Shown here in pieces: positions 57,501 through 61,873 of a stretch of 64,000 nucleotides of DNA. Under the pieces are notes generated by a model. It did no database searches and had not been told where the DNA came from. It saw only the letters and a program-made list of their open reading frames with translations. The stretch covers positions 5,946,496-6,010,495 of the forward strand of contig OW285193.1 of NCBI GenBank assembly GCA_935421135.1, read 5' to 3'. The position numbers and the translations under genes were made by a program. Source of the stretch: Bugulina stolonifera. Lineage: Eukaryota > Bryozoa > Gymnolaemata > Cheilostomatida > Bugulidae. Each line of letters begins with the position of its first letter. The first letter of the stretch is position 1.

Positions 57501-58578
57501 GAAAGAGATCAGCAGCCGGCGCCAAGGATTATGGGAAGTGGCGATAAAGAGGCTGAAATGTTGGCTGAGGCGAAGCTACTGAGGCAACATAAGGGACGGC
57601 TCGAGAGTCGAATGAAAATTCTAGAAGATCATAATAGACAGTTGGAGTCTCAACTAGGTAGATTGAAACTTCTTCTAGAACAGGTAAACATTCTAGTCTA
57701 ATTGCAGGTAACATTATACAGCATCTGTACAGAGCGTGCTAGGTAATAGATACATGTAGGTAGTAGGTTCACGTACTCACTAGAGTTATAGTTATAGGTG
57801 CCAACTAGAGACCACCTGTCGTCCATGGTCAAGGTGTCTCCAACTTGCTTATGTGTTCATTCTGGCCAAGGTTCTTGTGTGTTTGTCGTCTTCACTTGTC
57901 TTACATGAGGCAAGAAGTCAAAACCGACGACTAATGGAATGAATGGCTATAGAATACTTATAATACAAAGTTAGACATGTACCTTAGGCTATGCCTATAA
58001 ATGAAGTTGCTATTGATATGACCCAAGGCTAAGCTGATTTCCATAATGTATTGATTTGAGGCTAATCTAGTAGTTTTATTATATTAGGATGAATGCGTGT
58101 CACTTAGGTGGTTATTTTAAATATTCTATTCCTATTCAAATAGTCAGAAGTTGTGCTATCTAATAAGCCATGCTTAACCCTATATTCTTATTTACAGCCA
58201 GCTGGTGACCCCTCCAGCCTTGAACTTATTCAGTCATCAAACACATTAACTGGGACATCCCACTCTCCTCTACGAGTTAAGAAATTACCTCCCACATACG
58301 AGAAGCAGCTATCTGTTGAACATGTGGAACACTCTGCCAGTAAACTGACTAGTATGCAGCGCACTCCCAAATGTAAGCACGTCTCTAGACATCGGGTTCT
58401 ACTACATTCTCTTACAGATGCTAGGAAAAGTGTGTCAGTAATCTGCTATGGTTTTAGTGTGATGTTTGTATTTGTAGTACATGGCAGCATTGGTGAGCTA
58501 TTCCAGATGGCTGGACAGGTCGGCAAGGCAGTTGGAGATCTTGTATCTGCCGTCTCTGATCAACCCCAGTCTTTGTAA
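3450..58578 (+). CDS. DMD: Dystrophin/utrophin-family gene, 52 exons in window (5' end outside)
   Basis: Long cytoskeletal scaffold under the plasma membrane. The exons listed below join in phase into 3,020 codons ending at TAA 58576-58578. Visible domains: a spectrin-repeat rod (recurrent helix-C motifs LNSRW, MNERW, LKERW, LNQKW), two hinges, a WW domain (e39/e40), EF-hand-like helices (e40-e43), a ZZ zinc finger (e44/e45) and two coiled coils (e49, e50) with the family signature [14 protein letters not shown]. In known dystrophins, WW-EF-ZZ binds beta-dystroglycan and the coiled coils bind dystrobrevin. Exon borders in the last third match human ones where I can compare: the DLQ-EI-AH exon, the break before HE-TT-WDHP, and the break inside the ZZ domain. 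Whether this is a single ancestral dystrophin/utrophin/DRP2 gene cannot be told from one locus. The CH domains and first repeats are upstream. Confidence 0.95.
3875..4044 (+). CDS. DMD: Exon e2: spectrin repeat, helix C to next helix A
   Basis: Acceptor TTTTATTAG, donor CAG|GTAAAT. The single base left from e1 completes a Glu codon. It contains [16 protein letters not shown], a typical helix-A Trp motif. It leaves in phase 0. Confidence 0.85.
4442..4660 (+). CDS. DMD: Exon e3: spectrin repeat, helices B-C
   Basis: 73 codons, phase 0 at both ends; acceptor ATTATAG, donor GAG|GTAAGT. Contains [19 protein letters not shown]. The donor is the first of a tandem series of GTAAGTA copies in the following intron. 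Confidence 0.9.
4661..4860 (+). repeat. 26-28-bp minisatellite carrying donor copies
   Basis: About seven units of GTAAGTACATGTGTACTAGT-type sequence directly after e3. The first unit is the working splice donor. Confidence 0.85.
5573..5686 (+). CDS. DMD: Exon e4: spectrin repeat, helix A
   Basis: 38 codons, phase 0/0; acceptor CTACTACAG, donor GAT|GTGAGT. Contains [18 protein letters not shown], the start of a repeat. Confidence 0.88.
6574..6795 (+). mobile_element. tRNA-derived SINE, copy 1
   Basis: A tRNA-like head (box-B-like GGTTTGATTGTTGGG near 6629) is followed by a body that matches 17450-17690 in reverse orientation for about 200 bp, including GAAGTGCCTTC and CCACCCCAAAAGTAGAAAAA. 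Confidence 0.75.
6854..7046 (+). CDS. DMD: Exon e5: spectrin repeat, helices B-C
   Basis: Acceptor TATTTACAG, donor G|GTAAGT. Phase 0 in, one base out. Contains [19 protein letters not shown], a clear helix C. Confidence 0.9.
7489..7619 (+). CDS. DMD: Exon e6: spectrin repeat, helix A
   Basis: Acceptor TCTTTCACAG, donor AAG|GTTAGT. Takes one base from e5 to form Ala; leaves in phase 0. Reads [20 protein letters not shown]; the usual helix-A Trp is Phe here. Confidence 0.85.
7769..8408. mobile_element. Non-autonomous DNA transposon (MITE) with ~37-bp inverted ends
   Basis: The left end CATTTACACTACACCAACTC is repeated in reverse at the right end (GAGTTGGTGTAGTGTAAACG), with the inverted match continuing to GACGGAGTTGG. 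Inside are further inverted copies. No transposase frame. The target duplication is unclear. Confidence 0.75.
8473..8613 (+). CDS. DMD: Exon e7: spectrin repeat, helices B-C
   Basis: 47 codons, phase 0/0; acceptor TTTTATTCAG, donor AAG|GTATTC. Ends in [13 protein letters not shown], a helix-C Trp motif. Confidence 0.88.
9058..9234 (+). CDS. DMD: Exon e8: spectrin repeat, helix C to helix A
   Basis: 59 codons, phase 0/0; acceptor ATTCTTCAG, donor GAT|GTAAGT. Amphipathic, charged helices rich in Glu and Asp. Confidence 0.88.
9419..9571 (+). CDS. DMD: Exon e9: spectrin repeat segment
   Basis: 51 codons, phase 0/0; acceptor AACCGCAG (short pyrimidine tract), donor AAG|GTAAGA. Starts [20 protein letters not shown]; helical throughout. 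Confidence 0.87.
10055..10345 (+). CDS. DMD: Exon e10: spectrin repeat, nearly a full unit
   Basis: 97 codons, phase 0/0; acceptor TATGTCATAG, donor AAA|GTATGA. Contains [18 protein letters not shown] (helix A) followed by a helix-B stretch. Confidence 0.9.
10613..10786 (+). CDS. DMD: Exon e11: spectrin repeat segment with repeated donors
   Basis: 58 codons, phase 0/0; acceptor CTATTTCAG, donor ACA|GTAAGT. The last 6 bases and the donor are repeated in a 30-bp array. The frame stays open to 10939, so longer in-frame forms of this exon are possible (see findings). Confidence 0.85.
10781..10930 (+). repeat. 30-bp minisatellite, five units, with splice donors
   Basis: Units start TGTACA at 10781, 10811, 10841, 10871 and 10901. 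GTAAGT is intact in units 1, 4 and 5. Confidence 0.92.
10981..11175 (+). CDS. DMD: Exon e12: spectrin repeat, helices B-C
   Basis: 65 codons, phase 0/0; acceptor CGTTTATAG, donor AAG|GTCAGT. Contains [13 protein letters not shown] and [15 protein letters not shown]; the helix-C Trp is replaced by Leu. Confidence 0.88.
11296..11409 (+). CDS. DMD: Exon e13: spectrin repeat segment
   Basis: 38 codons, phase 0/0; acceptor TACTGTTGTAG, donor GAG|GTAAGA. Ends in EEEALWVE. The upstream intron is only 120 bp. Confidence 0.87.
11801..11983 (+). CDS. DMD: Exon e14: spectrin repeat, helices B-C
   Basis: 61 codons, phase 0/0; acceptor ACTGAACAG, donor CAG|GTTAGT. Contains [19 protein letters not shown], a canonical helix C. 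Confidence 0.9.
12435..12548 (+). CDS. DMD: Exon e15: spectrin repeat segment
   Basis: 38 codons, phase 0/0; acceptor AATCTACAG, donor GAG|GTTAGT. Helical, with [20 protein letters not shown]. Confidence 0.87.
13430..13800 (+). repeat. 29-bp minisatellite, about 12 units
   Basis: Unit GTATAACTTACAGTGTAACC plus TGTATTACT, in the intron between e15 and e16. Each unit contains TTACAG and GTAACC, which resemble splice sites. The rest of 12549-14508 shows nothing else. Confidence 0.9.
14509..14547 (+). CDS. DMD: Exon e16: 13-codon small exon
   Basis: 39 nt, phase 0/0, encoding [13 protein letters not shown]; acceptor TCTAACAG, donor CAG|GTAAGA. Skipping it would keep the frame, so it may be alternative. 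It is the most distant exon here, about 2 kb from e15. Confidence 0.65.
14871..15029 (+). CDS. DMD: Exon e17: spectrin repeat segment
   Basis: 53 codons, phase 0/0; acceptor TTCTGCTTGTAG, donor CAG|GTATGT. Reads [13 protein letters not shown], then a helix ending [11 protein letters not shown]. Confidence 0.87.
15569..15814 (+). CDS. DMD: Exon e18: divergent repeat or linker segment
   Basis: 82 codons, phase 0/0; acceptor TTATCTTACAG, donor CTG|GTAGGC. Includes an acidic Thr/Ser/Asp stretch (TDTDSSTET), then helix-forming sequence with three Cys. No clear helix-C Trp. Confidence 0.85.
16498..16868. mobile_element. hAT-type MITE with 8-bp target duplication
   Basis: A 371-bp element beginning TAGGCCTGCACCGGTGTT and ending in the near-exact inverse AACACCGTGCAGGCCTA. 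It is flanked by perfect 8-bp repeats CTAAGTGG (16490-16497 and 16869-16876), the duplication length of hAT elements. The interior is full of CACCGGT/CGGTTC motifs and has no transposase. Confidence 0.88.
17447..17690 (-). mobile_element. tRNA-derived SINE, copy 2
   Basis: On the - strand the head has a box A (TAGTGGTTAGAGCTC) and box B (GGTTCGATTCCC), then the same body as copy 1 at about 80% identity by eye, ending after CGGGAAGTGAAACC. No intact acceptor stem, so not a tRNA gene. Confidence 0.8.
18244..18381 (+). CDS. DMD: Exon e19: spectrin repeat segment with several Trp
   Basis: 46 codons, phase 0/0; acceptor TGACTTACAG, donor AAG|GTGAAG (an alternative GT six bases downstream adds two codons). 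Contains [18 protein letters not shown]. Confidence 0.85.
18607..19335 (+). CDS. DMD: Exon e20: end of repeat plus Ser/Thr-rich hinge
   Basis: 243 codons, the largest rod exon, phase 0/0; acceptor TTTTACACAG, donor AAG|GTAGGG. The first ~57 residues finish a repeat ([15 protein letters not shown]). About 140 residues of low-complexity Ser/Thr/Pro sequence follow, with no heptads, probably a flexible hinge. The end returns to helix ([20 protein letters not shown]). Dystrophin rods also have hinges between repeats, but I see no sequence match to a particular human hinge. Confidence 0.88.
20146..20306 (+). CDS. DMD: Exon e21: spectrin repeat, helices B-C
   Basis: Acceptor TCACTTGTAG, donor AG|GTGGGC. 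Phase 0 in, two bases out. Contains [18 protein letters not shown]. Confidence 0.87.
20716..20866 (+). CDS. DMD: Exon e22: spectrin repeat, helix A
   Basis: Acceptor TTATTAAAG, donor AAG|GTGAAT. The first base completes Ser with the two bases of e21. Contains [19 protein letters not shown]. Confidence 0.87.
21351..21526 (+). CDS. DMD: Exon e23: spectrin repeat, helices B-C
   Basis: Acceptor TTTGGATTAG, donor AG|GTGAGT; phase 0 in, two bases out. Contains [18 protein letters not shown]. Confidence 0.88.
22200..22340 (-). mobile_element. Possible second SINE family with tRNA-like head
   Basis: On the - strand a box-B-like GGGTTCAAATTCC follows a weak box-A-like stretch. No second copy seen in the window. 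Confidence 0.3.
23575..23865 (+). repeat. 25-bp minisatellite, about 12 units
   Basis: Unit TTATACGTCTGCTGACTACT plus AGCTG. No spacers, so not array-like immunity DNA. Confidence 0.9.
24834..24978 (+). CDS. DMD: Exon e24: spectrin repeat, helix A
   Basis: Acceptor TTGGCTTACAG, donor AAG|GTAAGA. One base completes Arg from e23. Contains [17 protein letters not shown]. Confidence 0.9.
25133..25440 (+). repeat. 14-bp minisatellite, about 20 units
   Basis: Unit TAGTCGGTAGCTAG with few variants, in the intron after e24. Confidence 0.92.
26812..26961 (+). CDS. DMD: Exon e25: spectrin repeat, helices B-C
   Basis: 50 codons, phase 0/0; acceptor TGTTTACAG, donor ATG|GTGGGT. Ends [12 protein letters not shown], a helix-C motif. 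Confidence 0.88.
27367..27519 (+). CDS. DMD: Exon e26: spectrin repeat, helix A
   Basis: 51 codons, phase 0/0; acceptor CCTTTCAG, donor AAT|GTTAGT. Contains [19 protein letters not shown]. Confidence 0.87.
27750..27969 (+). CDS. DMD: Exon e27: spectrin repeat, helices B-C
   Basis: Acceptor CCTGTCGTAG, donor G|GTTAGA. Phase 0 in, one base out. Contains [18 protein letters not shown], then a Ser/Glu linker leading into the next hinge. Confidence 0.88.
28066..28257. mobile_element. Short MITE with TAGGTGTCTTTG ends
   Basis: TAGGTGTCTTTGAGGCC at the left and GGCCACAAAGACACCTA at the right form 17-bp inverted ends with one mismatch, 192 bp apart. The TA at each end may be the target duplication. 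Confidence 0.7.
29308..29445. mobile_element. Third hairpin of the AGTTGT-CTCTC family, nested arms
   Basis: TTGATTGTAATTCAAAGTTG faces CAACTTCAAATCACAATCAA (29321-29384). Outer arms GGTGCTCATA and TATGAGTGCC enclose a second TACATGTACATG segment. Confidence 0.6.
30232..30392 (+). CDS. DMD: Exon e28: proline-rich hinge
   Basis: Acceptor CTACGTTGCAG, donor CAG|GTATAA. Contains [20 protein letters not shown]. The five-Pro run and absence of heptads mark a hinge between repeats. Confidence 0.87.
30534..30701 (+). CDS. DMD: Exon e29: end of hinge and start of next repeat
   Basis: 56 codons, phase 0/0; acceptor GTGTTTTCTAG, donor [18 protein letters not shown] closes the hinge; then [19 protein letters not shown] begins helix. 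Confidence 0.85.
31064..31130 (+). CDS. DMD: Exon e30: short rod exon
   Basis: 22 codons plus one base; acceptor TTTTTCTTGTAG, donor G|GTAAGA. Encodes [20 protein letters not shown]. Confidence 0.82.
32805..32915 (+). repeat. Short tandem repeat, AGTACCTGCAGAGAGTG units
   Basis: Four units of about 30-35 bp with the core AGTACCTGCAGAGA. Confidence 0.7.
33262..33412 (+). repeat. 19-bp minisatellite, about eight units
   Basis: Unit ATAAGCACATTCCTGTACC, nearly perfect. Confidence 0.9.
35113..35330 (+). CDS. DMD: Exon e31: spectrin repeat, helix A
   Basis: Acceptor TCTGTTACAG, donor GCC|GTAAGT. The first two bases complete Val with e30. Contains [19 protein letters not shown], a strong helix-A motif. 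Confidence 0.88.
35350..35550 (+). repeat. ~56-bp minisatellite, 3.7 units
   Basis: Core ACAGGTGCTGCAAGGTACC followed by a TATACTATATTATACTGTG tail, soon after the e31 donor. Confidence 0.85.
35970..36131. mobile_element. 162-bp mariner-like MITE
   Basis: The inverted ends TAGGTGCAGTAGTGGAGAAA and TTTCTCCACTTCTGCACCTA extend to about 34 bp with few mismatches. TA at both ends fits a Tc1/mariner duplication. It lies in the intron between e31 and e32. Confidence 0.75.
36225..36379 (+). CDS. DMD: Exon e32: spectrin repeat, helices B-C
   Basis: Acceptor TTTGTTGCAG, donor TT|GTAAGT; phase 0 in, two bases out. Contains [15 protein letters not shown]. Confidence 0.86.
36694..36871 (+). CDS. DMD: Exon e33: spectrin repeat, helix A
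   Basis: Acceptor ATTGTTGTAG, donor AAG|GTATGA. Contains [17 protein letters not shown]. It ends in phase 0 and joins e34 to make a regular repeat (helix A from e33, helices B and C from e34). Confidence 0.87.
36872..36990 (+). repeat. TATTA/GTATT microsatellite abutting a splice donor
   Basis: Runs of ATATT change to GTATT and then CGTAT pentamers immediately after the e33 donor. Confidence 0.85.
36872..39599 (+). other. Intron before the large start exon
   Basis: About 2.7 kb. Apart from the TATTA microsatellite and a short ATT run near 37940, I see no gene, element or conserved exon. Confidence 0.6.
39600..39830 (+). promoter_or_regulatory. Candidate internal promoter / 5' UTR of the short isoform
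   Basis: Upstream of ATG 39831 the sequence loses the low-complexity repeats of the intron and becomes richer in G, C and CpG. No TATA box at a fixed distance is visible. Inferred only from the start exon that follows. Confidence 0.35.
39831..41879 (+). CDS. DMD: Large alternative first exon (683-residue unique head of a short isoform)
   Basis: ATG 39831 follows an in-frame TAA (39798-39800), and no well-placed phase-0 acceptor lies before it, so this looks like a first exon. It ends at AAG|GTGAGT, phase 0, matching e34. The 683 residues are Ser-, Pro-, His- and Gln-rich and largely disordered, with a PPHY motif at residues 323-326 (40797-40808) and basic/acidic tracts. Only the last ~15 residues ([16 protein letters not shown]) look helical and would stand in for helix A of the interrupted repeat. 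Joined to e34-e52 it gives about 1,726 residues. Vertebrate Dp116 starts at the equivalent intron but with a very short head. A constitutive internal exon is the less likely alternative. Confidence 0.8.
41880..45075 (+). other. Intron between the large start exon and e34
   Basis: 3.2 kb of AT-rich sequence with a 12-bp-arm hairpin at 43325-43370 and the GTAGGTAA repeat. No further exon seen. Confidence 0.6.
44275..44372 (+). repeat. GTAGGTAAC/GTAGGTAAG short tandem repeat
   Basis: Many GTAGGTAA units, several containing GTAAGT, in the intron before e34. Confidence 0.8.
45076..45236 (+). CDS. DMD: Exon e34: spectrin repeat, helices B-C (human exon 56 counterpart)
   Basis: Acceptor TACCACAG, donor AG|GTAGAA; phase 0 in, two bases out. 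Begins [16 protein letters not shown] and contains [16 protein letters not shown], closely following human DLQGEIEAH...NMNFKWSELRKKS. Same start residue and same end phase as human exon 56. Confidence 0.92.
45442..45598 (+). CDS. DMD: Exon e35: spectrin repeat, helix A
   Basis: Acceptor CTACTTACAG, donor GAG|GTGGGT. One base completes Arg. The stretch [20 protein letters not shown] matches the family's DDELSRQAPIGGDFPAVQKQ linker. Confidence 0.92.
45862..45994 (+). CDS. DMD: Exon e36: spectrin repeat, helix B
   Basis: Acceptor TATTTTGTAG, donor G|GTGAGT; phase 0 in, one base out. Reads [20 protein letters not shown]. Confidence 0.88.
46804..47024 (+). CDS. DMD: Exon e37: spectrin repeat, helix C to helix A
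   Basis: Acceptor GTTAATACAG, donor AAT|GTACGT. Two bases complete Glu. Contains [20 protein letters not shown], matching human EVNTEWEKLNLHSADWQR. Confidence 0.92.
47180..47410 (+). repeat. AGT/AGC trinucleotide tract, imperfect
   Basis: Triplet run with AGT, AGC and GGC variants in the intron before e38. Confidence 0.85.
47548..47729 (+). CDS. DMD: Exon e38: last spectrin repeat, helix B
   Basis: Acceptor AACCTACAG, donor AG|GTAGGC; phase 0 in, two bases out. Ends TISQLAD plus two bases. Joined to e39 it gives a helix C of the same length as human, without its Trp. Confidence 0.88.
47765..48015 (+). repeat. CAGT-based repeat, ~32-bp units
   Basis: TCAGTCAGTTAGTATATCAG units, degenerating rightwards, between e38 and the alternative exon. 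Confidence 0.75.
48337..48606 (+). CDS. DMD: Alternative exon: 270-nt cassette or internal first exon (ATG 48341)
   Basis: Open frame encoding [20 protein letters not shown] and about 70 further residues, ending CATGG|GTAGGG with two bases left over, exactly like e38. A possible acceptor (CTCCCCATAG, ending 48336) in matching phase would make a 90-codon symmetric cassette. ATG 48341 would instead make it a first exon, giving an ~847-residue WW-EF-ZZ-coiled-coil isoform like Dp71. Constitutive use is unlikely: it would insert 90 residues into helix C of the last repeat, whereas e38-e39 directly gives a normal-length helix. I do not recognise its sequence. Confidence 0.6.
48887..49042 (+). CDS. 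DMD: Exon e39: end of rod and first half of WW domain
   Basis: Acceptor GACTGTGTAG, donor [26 protein letters not shown] matches the human end-of-rod helix; then [18 protein letters not shown] is the first half of WW. The first signature Trp of WW is Tyr here (TAT 48999-49001). Confidence 0.93.
49220..49356 (+). CDS. DMD: Exon e40: second half of WW and first EF-region helix
   Basis: Acceptor CTACTTACAG, donor T|GTAAGT. The joined Asn gives [14 protein letters not shown] with the ligand-binding Trp kept, then [19 protein letters not shown], almost identical to human. The intron inside WW is at the same place as human intron 62. Confidence 0.95.
49520..49688 (+). CDS. DMD: Exon e41: EF-hand-like region 1
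   Basis: Acceptor TCTCTTCTAG, donor AG|GTAAGT; two bases complete Leu. Reads [19 protein letters not shown] and ends GVNVPL, the human NNLVNVPL counterpart. Confidence 0.92.
49820..49947 (+). CDS. DMD: Exon e42: EF-hand-like region 1-2
   Basis: Acceptor ATGTTTGTAG, donor T|GTAAGT. Contains [20 protein letters not shown], the strongly conserved LNWLLNVYD segment. Confidence 0.95.
50206..50363 (+). CDS. DMD: Exon e43: EF-hand-like region 2
   Basis: Acceptor CATACTGTAG, donor CAG|GTAACG. Contains [15 protein letters not shown] and NIEPSVQSC, near-identical to human. Confidence 0.95.
50374..50465 (+). repeat. ~30-bp tandem repeat, three units
   Basis: CCCTTAGCTAATCATCATCA units just after the e43 donor. 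Confidence 0.85.
50749..50915 (+). CDS. DMD: Exon e44: end of EF region and first zinc ligands of ZZ
   Basis: Acceptor TTATTCTACAG, donor AG|GTACGT. Contains [18 protein letters not shown], then [17 protein letters not shown] with the first CxxC pair of the ZZ finger (Cys codons at 50878 and 50887). Confidence 0.95.
50955..51575 (+). repeat. 11-bp minisatellite filling the intron inside ZZ
   Basis: Unit AGTACATACAC, more than 50 copies with higher-order variants. Because 11 is not a multiple of 3 and the unit lacks stops on the - strand, long meaningless frames run through it. Confidence 0.95.
51586..51697 (+). CDS. DMD: Exon e45: rest of ZZ zinc finger
   Basis: Acceptor TTGTATTTTAG, donor GCA|GTAAGT. 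One base completes Arg. Contains [19 protein letters not shown] and a final H-x3-H (NHKLNH), so all eight expected zinc ligands are kept. Confidence 0.95.
52194..52339 (+). CDS. DMD: Exon e46: post-ZZ segment
   Basis: Acceptor TTCTGTTTAG, donor [28 protein letters not shown] matches human FRTKRYFAKHPRMGYLPVQ. Confidence 0.93.
52748..52771 (+). CDS. DMD: Candidate 24-nt microexon in the C-terminal tail
   Basis: Eight codons (SLSFMSDLG when joined), between a long pyrimidine tract ending TTTCCAG and GG|GTAAGG. Two bases in and two out, so it can be included or skipped without changing frame. Vertebrate dystrophin has short alternatively spliced exons (71-74) in this region. Confidence 0.5.
53588..53755 (+). 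CDS. DMD: Exon e47: C-terminal tail, Ser/His-rich
   Basis: Acceptor GTGTATTGTAG, donor AC|GTAAGT. Ends [13 protein letters not shown], like human HSRIEHYASRL. The donor and preceding bases start a 26-bp tandem array. Confidence 0.88.
53745..54112 (+). repeat. 26-bp minisatellite, about 13 units, with splice donors
   Basis: Unit ACACGTAAGTATACCATCCA plus TAGCCA, alternating ACACG and ACATG. The first unit is the e47 exon-intron border itself. Confidence 0.95.
54468..54704 (+). CDS. DMD: Exon e48: C-terminal tail
   Basis: Acceptor TCTGTTACAG, donor GG|GTAGGT. Starts [15 protein letters not shown], in the position of human AEMENSNGSYLND, then about 60 low-complexity residues. Confidence 0.88.
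54960..55150 (+). repeat. ~60-bp tandem repeat with inverted CCAAT boxes
   Basis: Four units of TGATTTCCTCAC followed by TATTGGCTAAT, in the long intron before e49. Confidence 0.7.
55528..55895 (+). repeat. 12-bp GTAGTAGTAGTG repeat
   Basis: About 28 near-perfect units. Reads as Val, Ser or Tyr runs on one strand and Thr or Tyr-His on the other; not coding. Confidence 0.95.
56065..56205 (+). repeat. Tandem repeat with AATACAGTTGGTATAATAGT
   Basis: Four imperfect units of 32-45 bp in the intron before e49. Confidence 0.7.
57043..57084 (+). repeat. Poly-C and CCA tract
   Basis: Fifteen-odd C followed by (CCA)n, about 45 bp before e49. It extends the pyrimidine tract of that acceptor. Confidence 0.85.
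57127..57333 (+). CDS. DMD: Exon e49: first C-terminal coiled coil
   Basis: Acceptor TCTCTTTGCAG, donor [22 protein letters not shown] matches human [34 protein letters not shown] begins the coiled coil that binds dystrobrevin in known family members. Confidence 0.95.
57467..57683 (+). CDS. DMD: Exon e50: second C-terminal coiled coil
   Basis: Acceptor TGATGTTGCAG, donor [29 protein letters not shown] and [19 protein letters not shown] follow human almost residue for residue. Confidence 0.96.
58198..58372 (+). CDS. DMD: Exon e51: tail after the coiled coils
   Basis: Acceptor CTTATTTACAG, donor T|GTAAGC. Low-complexity [14 protein letters not shown] through LTSMQRTPK, one base out. Confidence 0.85.
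58478..58578 (+). CDS. DMD: Exon e52: terminal exon with conserved end
   Basis: Acceptor TTGTATTTGTAG. Joined in phase it reads [20 protein letters not shown] and finishes [10 protein letters not shown] before TAA 58576-58578. The [11 protein letters not shown] motif is the usual end of this family. Reading through the short intron before it is also open, so intron retention would not truncate the protein. Confidence 0.9.
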
Positions 58579-61500
58579 GCTTGAAACTCTGGCGCAATTA
58601 CTTCTATATAACTAGAATATCAGCATGCATCTACTCGTGATGTCATGTGTCTACGAATGCAGTGACTAATGATATCATGTATTTATGGGTACAGTGACGT
58701 ATGATGTCATGTGTCTACGAATGCAGTAACTCATGAGGTCATCGCCCATTGATTTGGTTTATACTTGTGAGTGTAAAGTACGTTAGTTGTATCACACAGC
58801 TGCTAGTTATGACGATTCATTTCTATGTGTAATATATTTTTATATTTCCACCCCAGTTGATGTTCAGCTACAACATATAAATGCAAAACGCTGCCAAATA
58901 TTATGTATTACTGCTTGTTGTAAAATACTGTAGAATACAAACGGAACAGCTTACTGTTGTACTTTTATACACAATGTTATTGTTACTAAAATATTATATT
59001 CTAGCCTTTACTTTATTGCTCTTGTTGTTTTTTACTTGATTATTTGGAGATACAAATTTAAATATTTGAACAAGACTTCCAAATTTCGACTTGCCCAAAA
59101 TACTCATAGGGATATTATTATTAACAAAGGGCAATCCTTCGTTATTACTATCATTATCATTATCATTGTGATTGTTATCATTGTGATTATAATCGTTGTG
59201 ATCATGTTCATGTATGAAGTTAGCCATACTGTTATTACACAGACTTTCTATTAACCTTGCAATCATTATCAATTGATGATTATCGGCATTGTTTGGTGCT
59301 TGACCTGATTATTATGTTTGACCTAATATTTTGTGTTGTGTTGAAACTGCTACTAGTATCCTACTGTGGTTTAGTGTATATAGTATTAGAATTGTATTTA
59401 ATGCACTCAATTAGCTAAAGTATTATAAATGTAGATGGGCTAACTAGAATATTATTAAATATAATTATGTCAATTCTGAAAGTTATCCATTTCTTTCTAA
59501 ATAACTGTTGATTGATTTTGTTAAGGACTAGTTTTTGGTAGTGGCCTTACTGCAGGAGAGAGCAGTAGGGCAAGAGCTACATTCTGGCAGAGTGAATTAA
59601 GGGATTTATACTTGCAAGGCAAATATCCTACAATACGTGAAAATGTAGGGCTCTAACTTGAACACTTCTTGTGTACAACAGCTTTGTATGATAAATGAAT
59701 CTTGTTTAGCTGAAAAAATAGTATATCATCTGCAATTGAAACTTGGAATCAAATAGTGTACAGAAAGAACTCCAACCATAATCTAATTCAGAATTATGAG
59801 CATCCTCAACCTTTTATCATAATTCGAAGTTGTTCTCTCCTAGTCAGTATCGAACTGTGAGAGAGGACAACTTTGAATTATAATTAATAGGTTGTCAATG
59901 CTCATGCTTTTGATCTGATTAAAACAGCTAATTACTCCAGGCTATTCAATAAATTAGTGAGTCACACACACTTGATGACTAGAGTATAATCATTATTTGG
60001 TGAATATTCTGATATTTCTGTTCATACACAAGATTAATAACTAGTCATTGATGGGTAAATTTTATGGCTAATGTAAATGATTTCAAACAAATTTGTTATA
60101 TAGTCATAAATAAATTGCATAATAAATATGTAATATTAAATATTACATTATGGTTCTTGACTACACTGATTGATTCATTTGCTTTGAAGGAGAAGTATTA
60201 AATTTTAATGCCAACATGGCATGGCAACATGTAGCTATGACAGGTACATTCCAACTTACTAGGCCAATGTGTCTCCTGTGAGTTTGCCCCATGGGGCAAA
60301 TTTTGTTGCACGTTAGAATACACAAAATGCTAATTTGTTATTATGTCAGTATCACAAAGACCATAGACCTGTCGATGCATTTTATTTATGCTGTTGCATG
60401 TACAATATTTCATAAACATGCGTGTGTACATGTACATTTATATATATTGTTGGCATAAAATGTTATAGCTATAGACTTACACACCTTGTGCTACCAACCA
60501 CAGAGTTTCACACTGTATATTTCTGTATAAAATAGACACTAATATGAAATATGTACATGTGCATACTGTATCCCAACAGAACTTATGATAAAGTGTGTTA
60601 TGATTACATGATTAAGCTGATACATGGTAGCAAATAAAGAAATATATAATACGTATTTGAATGTTCGCACACAGTTCGATACACCGCATACACTAGAATT
60701 TAACGTGATAAAGTCTGGGCTGGACCTGGCACTGTTAGACTGCTAACTGGAGTCTAGAATCGAACTTATACAACTGACCACCAGGGAGAACATGCTCCTA
60801 ACATGTGATTATTTGTGCATGGCTATGATAGACTTTGCTTCAGTTTGACGCTTGTATAAAACTACAACTTCTCTATAACTACACTGATTTGTGATTTCTC
60901 TGAATACTCTCAGTTACTTTACAGAACTAATCTGGTGGACTCCTAGCTAGTCCTATGCATTTCTATTAAAGATGCAGAACATGTACATAGAAGTTACTTT
61001 TATTGCTACTAAAAATTCAACTGCACTAACACAGAAAATATAAAACTGGTTCAACCCAGAGTCTAAGGAACTGATGAACTATGAGCCTTCAAATAATACC
61101 CAATTATTTATTGTTTCTAAGAACCCTCAGACCCGATAATAATAGCAGCTAGGCTGAACCATGACAAGACATCTCATGTACATCATATATATTTGGTGTT
61201 TGCCTGCATTTATACTCTGATATACAAGTGCATCACCTATATTACCATTGTATAAATTATTACTTCTGGTAATGTCTCCATGTTAACACATCAACATTCT
61301 CATAATTTATTACCATTCAGTAATGTATCATAAAAGGTATATTTTATGCGCCGCAGTCTTTTTGTTCTATTATTGACTTATTGTACATTGGACCCCTTTT
61401 CAGTCCGAGTCTGATTTTCGCTATTAATTAACCTCTTGACCTTCAGCCCGAAACGATTTTTTTGTAAAAGTAGCTCATTAGTACATTAGTATTCATTCAG

Positions 61501-61870
61501 TTGAATGTCGACTGTGACTAGTAAAAGTTTTCTCCTCTTAATAAGAGGTCTTACATTAGACATGTACCTTGCATTGGACTTGGACTTGGGCTTGGACTCC
61601 TCCATGCAGGACTACAACTAGTACCCAACATTCCACCATAATAGTGTAATGTTTTTGCGGGTGTTCATATGATCGAGGGACGACCTACTTGCACAAGTGA
61701 AGAGCCTATGAGTGGTGCTAGGCCTTCGCCACTACATGAAAGATCAACAGGTACTTGTAGTTATAAAGTTAACCAAGACGACCCATGTAGTCTCGAGTCA
61801 ATGCTTGTTGCTATACTTGAGAAGGAGTATGTTCAGTCCTAGTAGGCTGTTCGGGCATCAAGGTTGAAGA
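58579..61870 (+). other. 3' UTR and downstream flank
   Basis: After the stop, tandem TGATGTCATGTGTCTACGAA-type repeats occur at about 58630-58740. AATAAA appears at 59947 and again near 60110-60125 and 60632, so the transcript end cannot be fixed. A low-complexity ATT/ATC tract at 59140-59215 gives spurious hydrophobic frames. No other gene seen. Confidence 0.5.
59795..59905. mobile_element. Older copy of the AGTTGT-CTCTC hairpin family
   Basis: Imperfect ~45-nt arms: ATGAGCATCCTCAACC on the left, its near inverse at the right, with the core AAGTTGTTCTCTC facing GAGAGGACAACTT. Confidence 0.7.
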
Positions 61871-61873
61871 CCT

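Noticed and set aside
59036..59254. Frame resembling a small membrane protein (Ile/Val run)
   Set aside because: The run is a translated ATT/ATC/GTG low-complexity tract in the 3' flank, with no supporting signals.
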